The position numbers and the translations under genes were made by a program. Source: Pseudomonadota bacterium (lineage in GTDB: Bacteria > Pseudomonadota > Alphaproteobacteria > Rhizobiales > Devosiaceae). From it: DNA of 25,582 nt. The stretch covers positions 1 through 25,582 of the forward strand of contig JAEYYP010000440.1 in NCBI GenBank assembly GCA_023428425.1, read 5' to 3'. The notes beneath the pieces are model-generated. The model saw only the letters and a list, made by a program, of their open reading frames with translations, was not told the DNA's origin and made no database searches. Positions 1 through 7,805 of this stretch are shown here, in pieces (position 1 is the stretch's first letter; each line of letters begins with the position of its first letter).

Positions 1-382
1 CCGCATCCTGCCCAAGGCCGAGACCATGGAGGAGGCGAGCACCTGCCTGCGCCTGCTGTCCGGCCGTTCGCATCGCGTCTTCACGGGTGTCACCGTCATC
101 ACCCCGTCGGGCGCCACGCGGAAGCGGCTGGTGGAAACCCGCGTGCGCTTCAAGCGGCTGTCCAACCGCGAGATCGAAAGCTATCTCGCCAGCGCCGAAT
201 GGCGCGACAAGGCCGGCGGCTACGCCATCCAGGGCATTGCCGGCGCCTTCGTCATAAAGCTGCAAGGCAGCTATTCGGCCGTCGTCGGCCTGCCGCTCAA
301 CGAGACGGTCTCGCTGCTCGCCGGCGAAGGCTACCCGGTGCACTTCAACTGGCTCAACCAGTCGCAGCTGTCCGCCGTCTGA
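1..382 (+). CDS. maf: Maf-like nucleotide pyrophosphatase (3' part)
   Basis: This is the C-terminal 126 codons of a Maf/YhdE-type protein; the N-terminus lies before the window and the open frame runs in from base 2. Maf proteins hydrolyse non-canonical or modified nucleoside triphosphates to the monophosphate in the cytoplasm. Recognisable family segments are RVRFKRLS, followed by the E-I-x-x-Y-L-A-S-x-E-W-x-D-K-A-G-G-Y-A-I-Q-G block, GAFVIKLQGSYSAVVGLPL, and the short C-terminal tail. A full-length member is about 195-200 aa, so roughly 70 residues are missing. The stop TGA overlaps the ATG of yacG, so the two genes are probably translationally coupled. The family assignment is secure; the exact substrate is not visible. 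Confidence 0.95.
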   Translation, partial: RILPKAETMEEASTCLRLLSGRSHRVFTGVTVITPSGATRKRLVETRVRFKRLSNREIESYLASAEWRDKAGGYAIQGIAGAFVIKLQGSYSAVVGLPLNETVSLLAGEGYPVHFNWLNQSQLSAV

Positions 383-594
383 TGTCGGCCGAGATCATCA
401 AGCTCAAGCCGACACGCCTCTGCCCGATCTGCAAGAAGCCGTCGAGCCAGCAACACCACCCCTTCTGCTCGGCCCGCTGCGCCGACATCGATCTCAACCG
501 CTGGCTTTCCGGCAGTTACGTCATCCCCGCCGAACCGGTCGAGGACGAGATCGACGACGCCCCACCAATGCCTGGCCAATTCGAAGACGAGTAG
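382..594 (+). CDS. yacG: YacG-type zinc-binding DNA gyrase inhibitor
   Basis: This 70-aa protein has the YacG zinc-finger pattern, with Cys14, Cys17, Cys29 and Cys33 (CPIC and FCSARC), followed by the conserved D-x-D-L-x-R-W segment and an acidic C-terminal tail. In E. coli, YacG binds GyrB and inhibits gyrase; the same role here is by family. The start is the ATG overlapping the maf stop (TGATG), which implies coupling to maf. The acidic tail ending in EDE is common in alphaproteobacterial members. The pair maf-yacG next to tRNA-Phe is an arrangement familiar from Hyphomicrobiales. Confidence 0.95.
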   Translation: MSAEIIKLKPTRLCPICKKPSSQQHHPFCSARCADIDLNRWLSGSYVIPAEPVEDEIDDAPPMPGQFEDE

Positions 595-610
595 ATGCGC
601 CAACGTCGCC

Positions 611-679
611 GGTGGTCCTCCACCGCGACAGCGGGGGAGGGGGACCGCCGAAGGCGGTGGAGGGGGCGCTCCCCCCACC
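611..679. repeat. GC-rich intergenic palindromic repeat / bidirectional terminator
   Basis: Three nested inverted repeats lie between the convergent yacG and SDR genes: GGTGG-4-CCACC (611-624), CCGCC-3-GGCGG (645-657), and an imperfect GGTGGAGGGGG/CCCCCCACC hairpin around 656-678. The composition (blocks of CTCC/GGGGGAGG flanking CCGC-GAAG-CGG) resembles the dispersed intergenic palindromes of Devosia and Mesorhizobium relatives, recalled from general knowledge. It may also stop transcription from both sides, although there is no long T-run. Confidence 0.5.
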
Positions 680-720
680 CTTCGTCCCAGCAACGCAAAG
701 TCCAGGGGGCCAAACGCCCA

Positions 721-1482
721 CTACGGCATCAACTGCCCGCCATTCACGTCGATGATCTGCCCGGTGATATACCCGCTCATCGACCCTGCGGCCAAGAACA
801 CATACGCGCCGACGCAATCCTCGGCCGTCCCCAGCCGCCCCATCGGAATCTGCGCCGCCGCCGTATCCTTCACCGCCTGCGGCGTCGAATCGTGGAACGG
901 CGTGATGATGAAGCCGGGCGCCACCACGTTGACCCTGATCTTGTCCGGCGCAAACTCGCGTGCAGCGTTGCGCGTGATCGAGTGCACCGCCGCTTTCGCC
1001 GATGCATAGACCGCCGAGCCGCCGAACCCGCCGAACCGTCCGGCCACCGAGCCGGTATTGATGATCGATCCGCCGCCTGCCGCCTTGAGGTGCGGATAGG
1101 CCGCCTTCGTCACCGCCAAGACTGAGCGCACGTTGAGGTCGTACACCGCCTCGTACCGGGCCTCGTCGAACGCCGCATTGGTCACCCGGTCGAGGATCGC
1201 CCCGGCATTGTTGCAGAGGATGTCGAGCCCGCCGAGACCGGCCACTGCCTCTTCGACGATTCGCGTTGCCTCGGCCGCCTTGCTGACATCGCCCAGCACC
1301 ACGATCGCCCTGCCACCGGCGTCCCGAATCTCTGCCGCCACCGCCTCCGCCGCGGCGGCGTTCTTGTTGCCGTGCACGGCCACCGCGATGCCCAGCCGGC
1401 CGAACTCCCTCGCGACTGCCGCACCGATTCCCGTCGACGAGCCGGTGATCAGCGCCCGCTTGCCCTTGAGGTCTTCGAGCAT
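721..1482 (-). CDS. SDR family NAD(P)-dependent oxidoreductase
   Basis: This is a 253-aa classical short-chain dehydrogenase/reductase, which is the usual length. Visible motifs in order are the cofactor-binding TGSSTGIG (residues 13-20), NNAG (91-94), the catalytic Asn117, Ser145, and YxxxK with Tyr159 and Lys163, then the PG motif at 189-190 and a C-terminal VNGGQ. It should catalyse a cytoplasmic NAD(P)(H)-dependent reduction or oxidation of an alcohol or carbonyl, resembling FabG-like or glucose-1-dehydrogenase-like members. The substrate cannot be read from sequence. The start has a good ribosome site, GGGAGAG, about 5 bases upstream of ATG. The gene runs convergent to yacG and divergent from tRNA-Phe, and forms no operon here. 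Confidence 0.93.
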   Translation of the reverse strand: MLEDLKGKRALITGSSTGIGAAVAREFGRLGIAVAVHGNKNAAAAEAVAAEIRDAGGRAIVVLGDVSKAAEATRIVEEAVAGLGGLDILCNNAGAILDRVTNAAFDEARYEAVYDLNVRSVLAVTKAAYPHLKAAGGGSIINTGSVAGRFGGFGGSAVYASAKAAVHSITRNAAREFAPDKIRVNVVAPGFIITPFHDSTPQAVKDTAAAQIPMGRLGTAEDCVGAYVFLAAGSMSGYITGQIIDVNGGQLMP

Positions 1483-1595
1483 TCTTCTCTCCCTGTGAAA
1501 TGCCGCTGCAGCCTAGCGACACCACCCGCCGGCGCAAGCGCCCGGAGCTTCGGAGCCGGCTCGAAATTCCTTCCGCAGAACCGGTGTTTTGGCGC

Positions 1596-1624
1596 TTGCG
1601 CGCACCGATATTGCCCCCTATAAC
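1596..1624 (+). promoter_or_regulatory. Promoter of tRNA-Phe
   Basis: TTGCGC (1596-1601) and TATAAC (1619-1624) are separated by 17 bases and lie 32 bases upstream of the mature tRNA 5' end. TATAAC-type -10 boxes are typical of strong alphaproteobacterial tRNA promoters. Confidence 0.6.
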
Positions 1625-1656
1625 GCCCCGACTTCGACGCCCCCGGGCGTTCGGAT

Positions 1657-1732
1657 GCCCGGGTTGCTCAGTTGGTAGAGCAGCGGATTGAAAATCCGCG
1701 TGTCACTGGTTCGATTCCGGTCCCGGGCACCA
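1657..1732 (+). tRNA. tRNA-Phe (GAA)
   Basis: This is a 76-nt cloverleaf with a 7-bp acceptor stem GCCCGGG/CCCGGGC, D-arm GCTCAGTTGGTAGAGC, anticodon stem GCGGA/TCCGC around loop TTGAAAA (anticodon GAA), T-arm with GGTTCGATTCC, and an encoded CCA. The 3' 19 nt (1714-1732) plus the following T form the left attachment repeat of the integrated element, so the tRNA is kept intact by the insertion. Its original downstream sequence, which starts with a run of six T, now lies after the right repeat at 15775. Confidence 0.99.
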
Positions 1733-1733
1733 T
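1714..1733 (+). repeat. attL core (tRNA-Phe 3' end)
   Basis: ATTCCGGTCCCGGGCACCAT at the tRNA 3' end is repeated in the same direction at 15757-15775 with one G missing. It marks the left junction of the element. The identity ends at CCAT: the left copy continues into CCACCC and the right copy into a T-run. Confidence 0.9.
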
Positions 1734-1737
1734 CCAC

Positions 1738-1806
1738 CCTCCACACAGCTCCATAGACCTCCACAAGGCCCCCGGCTACGGCCGGTTTGCCTCCACACAG
1801 CTCCAT
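1738..1806 (+). repeat. Direct repeats next to attL, candidate integrase arm sites
   Basis: The 17-mer CCTCCACACAGCTCCAT occurs perfectly at 1738-1754 and 1790-1806, with a partial third copy (CCTCCACA, 1758-1766) between them. Tyrosine integrases of this class bind short repeated arm sites next to the core, so this is the likely role. It is inferred from position only. Confidence 0.6.
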
Positions 1807-1832
1807 TGCACTTCACCCAGGTCCAGCCAATA

Positions 1833-1871
1833 TGCTGGTAGCTATGTTGGTAGCGAGATGGGGTGTTGGTA
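1833..1871 (+). repeat. TGTTGGTA-type repeats upstream of int
   Basis: TGCTGGTA (1833), TGTTGGTA (1845) and TGTTGGTA (1864) precede the integrase gene; the first two are spaced exactly 12 bases. The same motif, also with a 12-base period, is found just inside the right end at 15676 and 15688. These may bind integrase or the AlpA-like factor and could autoregulate int. Confidence 0.55.
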
Positions 1872-1902
1872 CTTCGGTACCAAACAGGAGCTTGGGGGAA
1901 CC

Positions 1903-3138
1903 ATGCCGTTGACCGCGAAGGGCGTTGAGAGCGCCAAGCCGAGGCCGGGCGCCAAGGTCACCAAACTCAGCGATGGGGGCGGCTTGCAGTTGTGGATTAC
2001 GCCCACCGGGTCGAAGCTCTGGCGCCTCGCCTATCGGTTTGGCGGGAAGCAGAAACTCGTCGCGATCGGCGCCTATCCACTCATCTCACTCAAGGAAGCC
2101 CGCGAGCGTCGGGATGAACACCGGAAGGTTCTGGAGCGTGGGCGGGACCCCTCCGTCGAACGCAAGGTTCGGGCGAGCAATACCTTCAACGTGGTCGCGG
2201 ATGACTACTTGGCGTGGATGAAGTCGGTGGGGCGCGCCGAGGCAACGATCGCGAAAAACTCGTGGCTCATCGACATGGCTCGGCCCAGCCTCGGCCCTCG
2301 CCCAATTTCAGAGATAGACTCTGGCGATGTCTTCGCGGTCCTTAAGGGCATCGAGGCTAGGGGCAAGCGGGAAAGCGCCCGCCGGGCCCGCGCGGTAATC
2401 GGCGCGGTTTTCAGGCGCGGTATTGCTGAAGGCAAGGTGACTGCGGACCCAACGGTTGCGCTCCAGCGCCAACTAGCCGCGCCAGAAGTAACCCCGCGCG
2501 CCGCGCTTCTCACGCGGTCCGAATTCGGGGCGCTACTTCGCGCGATCGACGGGATGGATGAACAGCCGATCACGCGAGCCGCGTTGCGGTTGTGCGCTTT
2601 GCTCGCACCGCGCCCAGGGGAGTTGCGGCTAGCGGAGTGGGGGGAGTTCGACCTCGACGCCGCAGTGTGGTCCATTCCCAAGGGGCGCATGAAGATGCGT
2701 CGGCCACACGTGGTGCCACTCTCTCCCTTGGCTATCGAGGTACTCCTCGACCTGCGCAAGATCACCGGGAAGGGGCGGTTCCTGTTCCCGTCTACCCGAG
2801 GACCTGACCGAGCGATGTCTGACGGCACGCTCAATGCTGCGTTGCGCCGGCTCGGCTTCACGAAAGACCAAGCCACTAGTCACGGGTTCAGGGCCTCGTT
2901 CTCGACCTTCGCGAACGAGGCGAAAACTACGGATGCTGAGGGCAGGCCTCAAGTCCGGATGTGGGATGCGGACGCTATCGAGCGACAGCTGGCCCATGGC
3001 GATGAAGACGAGATAAGGGGCGCATACAACCGCTCCCCTTATTGGGAGGAGCGCGTGCGCCTGATGACTTGGTGGGCCGCGGAGTGCGCCGCCATGGCGC
3101 GCGGCGCCGAGGTCCTTCAGTTCGCCCGATCCGCCTGA
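1903..3138 (+). CDS. int: P4-type tyrosine integrase
   Basis: This is a 411-aa site-specific recombinase that integrates and, with a helper, excises the element at tRNA-Phe. The N-terminal DUF4102-type arm-binding domain is visible (residues 1-90, with LSDGGGLQLWITPTGSKLW), followed by a SAM-like core-binding domain (about 94-190) and the catalytic domain. Catalytic residues are Arg237 (APRPGEL), a Lys at 260 or 264, His327-x-x-Arg330, His365 (LAHG) and the nucleophile Tyr375. The frame is open upstream through the tRNA, but ATG 1903 has GGGGG upstream and starts at the canonical MPLT(A/D). It is transcribed away from the tRNA, as usual for tRNA-targeting islands. All catalytic positions are present, so it should be active. 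Confidence 0.96.
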   Translation: MPLTAKGVESAKPRPGAKVTKLSDGGGLQLWITPTGSKLWRLAYRFGGKQKLVAIGAYPLISLKEARERRDEHRKVLERGRDPSVERKVRASNTFNVVADDYLAWMKSVGRAEATIAKNSWLIDMARPSLGPRPISEIDSGDVFAVLKGIEARGKRESARRARAVIGAVFRRGIAEGKVTADPTVALQRQLAAPEVTPRAALLTRSEFGALLRAIDGMDEQPITRAALRLCALLAPRPGELRLAEWGEFDLDAAVWSIPKGRMKMRRPHVVPLSPLAIEVLLDLRKITGKGRFLFPSTRGPDRAMSDGTLNAALRRLGFTKDQATSHGFRASFSTFANEAKTTDAEGRPQVRMWDADAIERQLAHGDEDEIRGAYNRSPYWEERVRLMTWWAAECAAMARGAEVLQFARSA

Positions 3139-3386
3139 ACGTCTTAGTCCTGGCTGGCTTTGCTGGGATTGGACCCGCGCGGCGAGCGAACTCGGCAAGC
3201 AATCTGACGACAATATCAGCGACCCGGCGACGCATGCCGGCGATGCCGGCCCGTGAGCACCGTCACCGCCTGGCCGATGGCCGGGTGCGATTGTTTGACG
3301 ACGCCGTCAGGACCCCCCAACTTTCCCCTAACAGCCTTCGGCGAAGCACCTAGTGTTCCACGTATCCCTTCACATGGAGTGATGTA
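3139..3386. other. Intergenic region between int and alpA-like gene
   Basis: These 248 bases contain no convincing gene. A short direct repeat, ATGCCGGCG/ATGCCGGCC, lies at about 3235-3252 and a GGCCGATGGCC palindrome near 3271-3283. The promoter of the alpA-like gene is expected here, but no clear -35/-10 pair could be picked. Confidence 0.4.
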
Positions 3387-3587
3387 GTGGAAGCCACGGA
3401 ACTCGAAGTCGATAGGCTGCTGGCCATCGCGGAAGTCAGCAAGAGCCTTGGCCTGAGCCAGTCCCAAGTTTACGCGCTGGTGCGCGAGCGAGACTTTCCC
3501 GCCCCAATCAGGCTTGGACGCAGCAGCCGCTGGCGTACCAGCACAGTCAATGCCTGGATCGACGCCAAGGCACGCGCTTCGGCCTGA
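3387..3587 (+). CDS. AlpA-family excisionase/transcriptional regulator
   Basis: This 66-aa protein has the AlpA/MerR-like winged helix-turn-helix: LLAIAEVSKSLGLSQSQVYALVRERDFPAPIRLG, then the W-R-x-x-x-V-N-A-W-I-D signature of AlpA proteins. P4-type islands use such proteins as activators of int and as directionality factors for excision. The start is GTG at 3387 with GGAG seven bases upstream; nearby ATGs run straight into stops. It sits between int and the primase gene, which supports control of excision and perhaps of replication. It is intact, so the element may be able to excise. The exact target site is unknown, but the TGTTGGTA repeats at both ends are candidates. Confidence 0.88.
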   Translation: MEATELEVDRLLAIAEVSKSLGLSQSQVYALVRERDFPAPIRLGRSSRWRTSTVNAWIDAKARASA

Positions 3588-3668
3588 ACCTTCCCTGCCA
3601 GAAAACGAGAAGCCCGCCACACGCCGAAGGACAGAACGGCGCATGACGGGCATCCATCGAGCGAAAAA

Positions 3669-6311
3669 ATGATTAGCACACTCGAAGCTGCTTCGGTGAA
3701 GAACCCCCGCACTTCTCCCTCCGACGGGCGGACCTCCCAACCCACCTACGCGGAAGTCGTGGAGGCCATCTTTGGCCCGGCTGACCCGCGCATGATCCAC
3801 GTCACCGAGTTCAAGGGCGACCCGCACAACAAGGCCGAGGCCCGCTGGAATGGCCAGCGCTTGTCCGGGCGGATGCTGCCCGACGGGCGCACTCAAGCCC
3901 CACGTGGCGATGTGAACTCTTTCATCTGTCTCGGGGTTCTCGACCCGGACATCCCCGGTCGGTCGCTCGCCAACGTGATCGGACACGTCGCGTTCTGGAT
4001 GGACGACGTGGGCACCAAGACGCCCATCGAGAAGGTCCGCGACTGGATCGCCAAGACGGGCTTGAAGCCTACGCTTGTGGTTGAAACCTCGCCCGGGAAC
4101 TTCTCCTACATGTGGGCCATCAACCGCGTGGACGCGGACGGCGGGTTCGAGGATCAGACGGTTGCGGCGGTGCGCGCCAAGATGAAGGCCGACGGCTGGG
4201 GCGACCCGGCCACCCAAGAGGCGGCGCGCTACATGCGCTCGGGCTTCGGGGTCAACGGCAAGGCGGCGTATGTCCAGTCCGACGGCTTGCCCTGGCGGGT
4301 TCGGATCGCGGAGTTCAATCCCGGCAACCGGGTGCACGTGAACACCTTCGCGGCGGCCATGATCGGGCCCGGTTGGCGCGACGAGGTAACGTCCGGCAAG
4401 TACCTGACCAGCGCACAGATCGCGCGGCAGGGCGGTGGCGGCGGCTCGAACGAGCGGCGCGCCTCGATGGACGACCCTCTGGTGAAGCTGGCCGCGATCG
4501 TCGGGCTGGACCCGCAGCCGAGCACGCGGGCCGGGGTTATCTCGGCACGCTGCCCCAACGAGGCCGCGCACACCCACGGCGACCCGACGGGCTACGACTT
4601 CATCAATCGCGGCATCTCGTTCTGCAATCACGCGAGTTGTGCTCACCTTCGGTCCCCGGACTTCCAGTCCATGATCGAGGACAAGTACGACCAGATGATC
4701 GCCGACGGCTTGAAGGACGGCTCGATCATGGAGAGCCCCTTCGAGGAAGGTGTCCTGCTGGACACGTCCGGCGATAAGCTCGCGCCCACGGCCGGGACGT
4801 TCTTGGCGGCGGAGGCGTTCTCGGGTGTCGGCGTGGAGGGTCTGGCGTCGGTCGAGGCCGAGGTCGAGCAGATCGTCGCCACGGCTCGGGCCAAAGACCT
4901 GGACGCGGACCAGAAGCGCGCGGCGCTCTTTGAAAGGTTCGTTTACGTGAGCGCAGCCGAAACTTTTTGGGATCGGAAGTATGGGGAACTGATCAGCTCG
5001 TCCCGGCTGGACAAGGACGAGGACGTCATCGAGGTGTTCGGCTACCACTCGTCGGGCGACAAGCGGGCGTCTGTGAAGATGCTCAACGACATCAAGAACC
5101 TCGTTCGCGTCGCGACGACCACGATCAAGCCGTTTCGCCCGGACATGCCGCCCAACTCGGACATCGTGTTTGTCGAGGGCAAGCTAGGCCCGATCAGCGC
5201 GATCAATGAGTTCGTGCCGACGCAGATCGGGGTCAAGCAGGGCAACGTCCAGCGTTGGTTGGACCATCTCAAGTGGATGTATGGCGACCAGCCGCCGGTG
5301 CTGGAGTACCTCCTGGACATGCTGACCTTCTTTGTCCAGCACCCCGGCGTGAAGTCCAGCGTCATCCCGATCTTGGTCGGCGGCTCTGGCGTCGGCAAGG
5401 ACTTGACCATCATCGACGTGCTCATTGCACTCTTGGGCAAGCACAACGTCGCGAACATCACCGCCGTGAAGCTGGCCGCCGACTTCAACGAGTTCCTGAA
5501 AAAGCCGCTCGTCCACATGGGCGAGTTCTCGATGGCGGGTCGGGACAGCCTCAAGATTTACGACCAGCTCAAGTCCCTCACGTCGGGCGGCGAGGTTATC
5601 GCGACGATCAATCCGAAGTACGGCAAGCAGTACGACATGGAGGTCGCGCCCCGCTTCATCGGCTCGACCAACAACGTGACAGCCATGGAGAGCATGACCG
5701 ACGAGGACCGCCGGTTCTTCATCGCCCGGTCCAACGCCGAGGCCAAGAAGGGGCTCGGGTACGGCAACGGGCCGGGGACTGACCCCTACTTCAAGGTGCT
5801 GAACGCGTGGCTCAAGACGCCGGGGAGTCTTGAGGCTATCCACTACTACCTGCTCAACCGACAGATCACCGTGTTTGACCCCAACACCGCGCCCCCGCGC
5901 ACGGCGAGCCGCCATGACGTTGTGGTGGCGTCCCTGAACGCCGTGGCGCAGTTCGCCTACGACTTGGTGACGGAAGGCGACCTCGCAGGCCGCAAGGTGT
6001 TCTCGTTCGCGGAGGTCCACGAGCGGGCTATCGCGTCGGCGGACCCCAGCGTGCGCTATAAGGTGACGCCCAAGCAACTGGCCGAGGGGCTTCGCGCGGC
6101 TGGTTGCCGCGATATTGGTCGCGTGAGGGTTGGGGGGCGCAACCGGGTCCGTCTCTGGACGGGGGCTTGCGTCGCCCTGAACGGAACCCTGATCGAAGGA
6201 TCGATCACTGAGGCCGAGCGGGACAGCCTTCGGGCCGACCCAAATGTGGCCCTCTCCACGTACACCACCGAGGTCGCGCTGTCGGCCAGTGACTTGGCGA
6301 AATCGGCGTAA
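3669..6311 (+). CDS. Primase-SF3 helicase replication protein (DUF5906-like)
   Basis: This is an 880-aa multidomain replication protein. The N-terminal part (about 40-235) looks like a RepB/AEP-type primase, with an acidic motif in FWMDDVGTK (109-117) and the conserved ARYMRSGFGVNGK segment. A Cys/His-rich stretch follows (Cys295, His301, His303, Cys319, Cys324), a possible zinc finger. The C-terminal half is a D5/SF3-like helicase with Walker A GGSGVGKD (571-578), Walker B-like VHMGEF (615-620), sensor STNN (666-669) and arginine finger candidates Arg681/Arg682. It should unwind and prime element DNA after excision, like the P4 alpha protein in concept. The start ATG 3669 has only a weak AG-rich ribosome site. 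The following non-coding region is a candidate origin. No frameshift was seen. Confidence 0.88.
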   Translation: MISTLEAASVKNPRTSPSDGRTSQPTYAEVVEAIFGPADPRMIHVTEFKGDPHNKAEARWNGQRLSGRMLPDGRTQAPRGDVNSFICLGVLDPDIPGRSLANVIGHVAFWMDDVGTKTPIEKVRDWIAKTGLKPTLVVETSPGNFSYMWAINRVDADGGFEDQTVAAVRAKMKADGWGDPATQEAARYMRSGFGVNGKAAYVQSDGLPWRVRIAEFNPGNRVHVNTFAAAMIGPGWRDEVTSGKYLTSAQIARQGGGGGSNERRASMDDPLVKLAAIVGLDPQPSTRAGVISARCPNEAAHTHGDPTGYDFINRGISFCNHASCAHLRSPDFQSMIEDKYDQMIADGLKDGSIMESPFEEGVLLDTSGDKLAPTAGTFLAAEAFSGVGVEGLASVEAEVEQIVATARAKDLDADQKRAALFERFVYVSAAETFWDRKYGELISSSRLDKDEDVIEVFGYHSSGDKRASVKMLNDIKNLVRVATTTIKPFRPDMPPNSDIVFVEGKLGPISAINEFVPTQIGVKQGNVQRWLDHLKWMYGDQPPVLEYLLDMLTFFVQHPGVKSSVIPILVGGSGVGKDLTIIDVLIALLGKHNVANITAVKLAADFNEFLKKPLVHMGEFSMAGRDSLKIYDQLKSLTSGGEVIATINPKYGKQYDMEVAPRFIGSTNNVTAMESMTDEDRRFFIARSNAEAKKGLGYGNGPGTDPYFKVLNAWLKTPGSLEAIHYYLLNRQITVFDPNTAPPRTASRHDVVVASLNAVAQFAYDLVTEGDLAGRKVFSFAEVHERAIASADPSVRYKVTPKQLAEGLRAAGCRDIGRVRVGGRNRVRLWTGACVALNGTLIEGSITEAERDSLRADPNVALSTYTTEVALSASDLAKSA

Positions 6312-6828
6312 AGGTCGGCTGGCGGGCCCACGCGGGGCCCGGTAAGGAGGTCACCGGGCCGGTGGCGTCGAGGCGCCCGTCGAGTGGTGTCCGGGCGTGT
6401 CCAGCTCTCAATCAACCCGGACGCGTACCTGGCAAGCGTGGCAGGGGTGTCTGTCCCGGTGACTACCGGGTCAAACCCCGTAGAAACGCCTGCTACGGGG
6501 GCACCCAGAAAAGCCCGGAAATGCTTGGTCAAACGTTAGCGGGCCTAGTGGACCCAGTACTTGTGCGTAGAATACTACATAAATAGCTCCACAGATAATA
6601 CCGACTATAGGGTGTAAAATATACTCGATAGAAAGACACTGGGCTTCTGGGCCCTCCGGGCCCGCCCAATCGAAGGGGATGAGCGTGCCCTATGGCCGAT
6701 CTGGCGGGACGTCGTGACCGCGTCCGTCTACGGCAGCAGATGGCCAGCCTTCGCGCCTCCCACTTTTCGCCGAGATAGCGGCCGGTCTTTTCGGTCGTGC
6801 CGTGGTGTCCGTTTAGCGGGGCGAGGTG
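6312..6828. other. Structured non-coding region, candidate origin of replication
   Basis: These 517 bases lie between the convergent primase gene and the minus-strand unknown gene and hold no supported ORF. Three hairpins follow each other: GGCCCGGT-9-ACCGGGCC (6336-6360), CCCGGT-4-ACCGGG (6455-6470) and CCCCGTAG-9-CTACGGGG (6476-6500). An AT-rich block (about 6560-6635), unusual for this element, is followed by GGGCCC-3-GGGCCC (6649-6663). Position beside a primase-helicase suggests a cis replication site. A small RNA or terminators are alternatives. Confidence 0.45.
6336..6360 (+). terminator. Hairpin after primase gene
   Basis: A perfect 8-bp stem, GGCCCGGT/ACCGGGCC, with a 9-nt loop starts 24 bases after the primase stop. 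It lacks a T-run, so it may be a weak or Rho-aided terminator, or part of the origin-like cluster that follows. Confidence 0.4.
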
Positions 6829-7713
6829 CTACGGCCGAGCGCGCAGCGTGGACACGAGTGAGGTCCACCTGCGCATTGCCGCCAAGTCCGTGGGGGAGTG
6901 CAGATAGATCGCCAGCTCCCTGATGACCAAACGCTGCTCGCTCATCCCATGGCAGAGCCCCAGCAGCGGCCCCAGGATGTCGCGGTGCTCATAAGCAACC
7001 TGGGCGAGACGACTTTCGGAGACCTCGATGTCGTCGAACGGGGAGGGCTTCACGGTGTGGGCGGCCGGTTCGGGTGATAACACTCGCGTTGGGTCGGAGC
7101 GCAGGCGCTTCGACCCGGTTGCCGGTGTCCGGGCTGTCCAGACCGACCTGTCCAAGGCGCCCGCGCTAGGATCGTGTCCAGCCGGCGGCGGCCCGGCGTC
7201 CCGGACACGGCGGGGGTACTCCTCGCTCACGACGCGCGCCCACTCCCCATCCCGGCGATGGTCCACCTGAAGCCGGCGATAGCGCCAGCGCAGCCAGTCG
7301 AGCACTGCCGGGGCTACAGGGGCGAACTGGCAGGCCAACCCGCTCTCCGTCAGGAAGCGAGCCTCATGCTCGCCAAGGTCGATCGTCCGGCCCAGCATCC
7401 ACGGGTCGCGGCGCCACGCGTTCCGCAGCGCGTTCAACGTTCGCCTCGCCTCCATGCGGGCGAACGCCTCGCTGGACATGCGGCCCTCGGCGAATGCCCG
7501 TAGCTGTCGCTGCCGATGCAGCCGGGCGTGGTGCGGTCCGGCATGTCGAAGGCAGCGCGTGCCGCCCGTCAGTGGCGGCTGCTGGCAGGCGCCCCCCGAA
7601 CGGGTGCGGGCACCGCAAATCCTGCTATCCCGCCCACCCCGGCGGGACGCCTTCGCTCGCGTCATAAACCGGGCCGCGTGCTCGTCAGAGTAAAATCCGC
7701 CTTTGAGTCTCAT
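6829..7713 (-). CDS. Hypothetical protein with Cys/His (CGAxTRxGxxC...CxxHxG) motif
   Basis: This 294-aa protein of unknown function is the only element gene on the minus strand. Residues 33-59 carry the pattern CGARTRSGGAC then CLRHAG (Cys33, Cys43, Cys54, His57), a putative small metal-binding motif seen in many uncharacterised alphaproteobacterial island and phage proteins. A basic stretch rich in Arg/His follows (60-110), then a middle region of low conservation (about 175-225, Pro/Ser/Thr rich) and a helical C-terminus. The composition suggests nucleic-acid binding, but that is inference. The start is uncertain: ATG 7713 lacks a good ribosome site and ATG 7665 (residue 17) is an alternative that keeps the motif. 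It is divergent from the R-M operon and could share its control region. Confidence 0.65.
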   Translation of the reverse strand: MRLKGGFYSDEHAARFMTRAKASRRGGRDSRICGARTRSGGACQQPPLTGGTRCLRHAGPHHARLHRQRQLRAFAEGRMSSEAFARMEARRTLNALRNAWRRDPWMLGRTIDLGEHEARFLTESGLACQFAPVAPAVLDWLRWRYRRLQVDHRRDGEWARVVSEEYPRRVRDAGPPPAGHDPSAGALDRSVWTARTPATGSKRLRSDPTRVLSPEPAAHTVKPSPFDDIEVSESRLAQVAYEHRDILGPLLGLCHGMSEQRLVIRELAIYLHSPTDLAAMRRWTSLVSTLRARP

Positions 7714-7805
7714 CGTGCCGGGCGTGCTGTGATGTCCATGTCAAAGTAGGTGATTTGTGGCCGCCTAGGCATCTCAAGGGAGCGTTTCCTAAACAATTCG
7801 ATCAT

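Noticed and set aside
1672..1902. N-terminal extension of the integrase frame through the tRNA gene
   Set aside because: It would translate the tRNA and the arm repeats; ATG 1903 has a ribosome site and the expected family N-terminus.
3216..5048. 610-codon minus-strand frame opposite the primase gene
   Set aside because: It is a shadow of the primase coding strand with Arg/Val/Gly/His-rich composition and no domain; the plus-strand protein has clear helicase motifs.
6714..6923. Small plus-strand ORF at the end of the non-coding region
   Set aside because: It overlaps the minus-strand Cys/His gene, begins without a ribosome site and has Arg/Pro/Ser-rich shadow composition.
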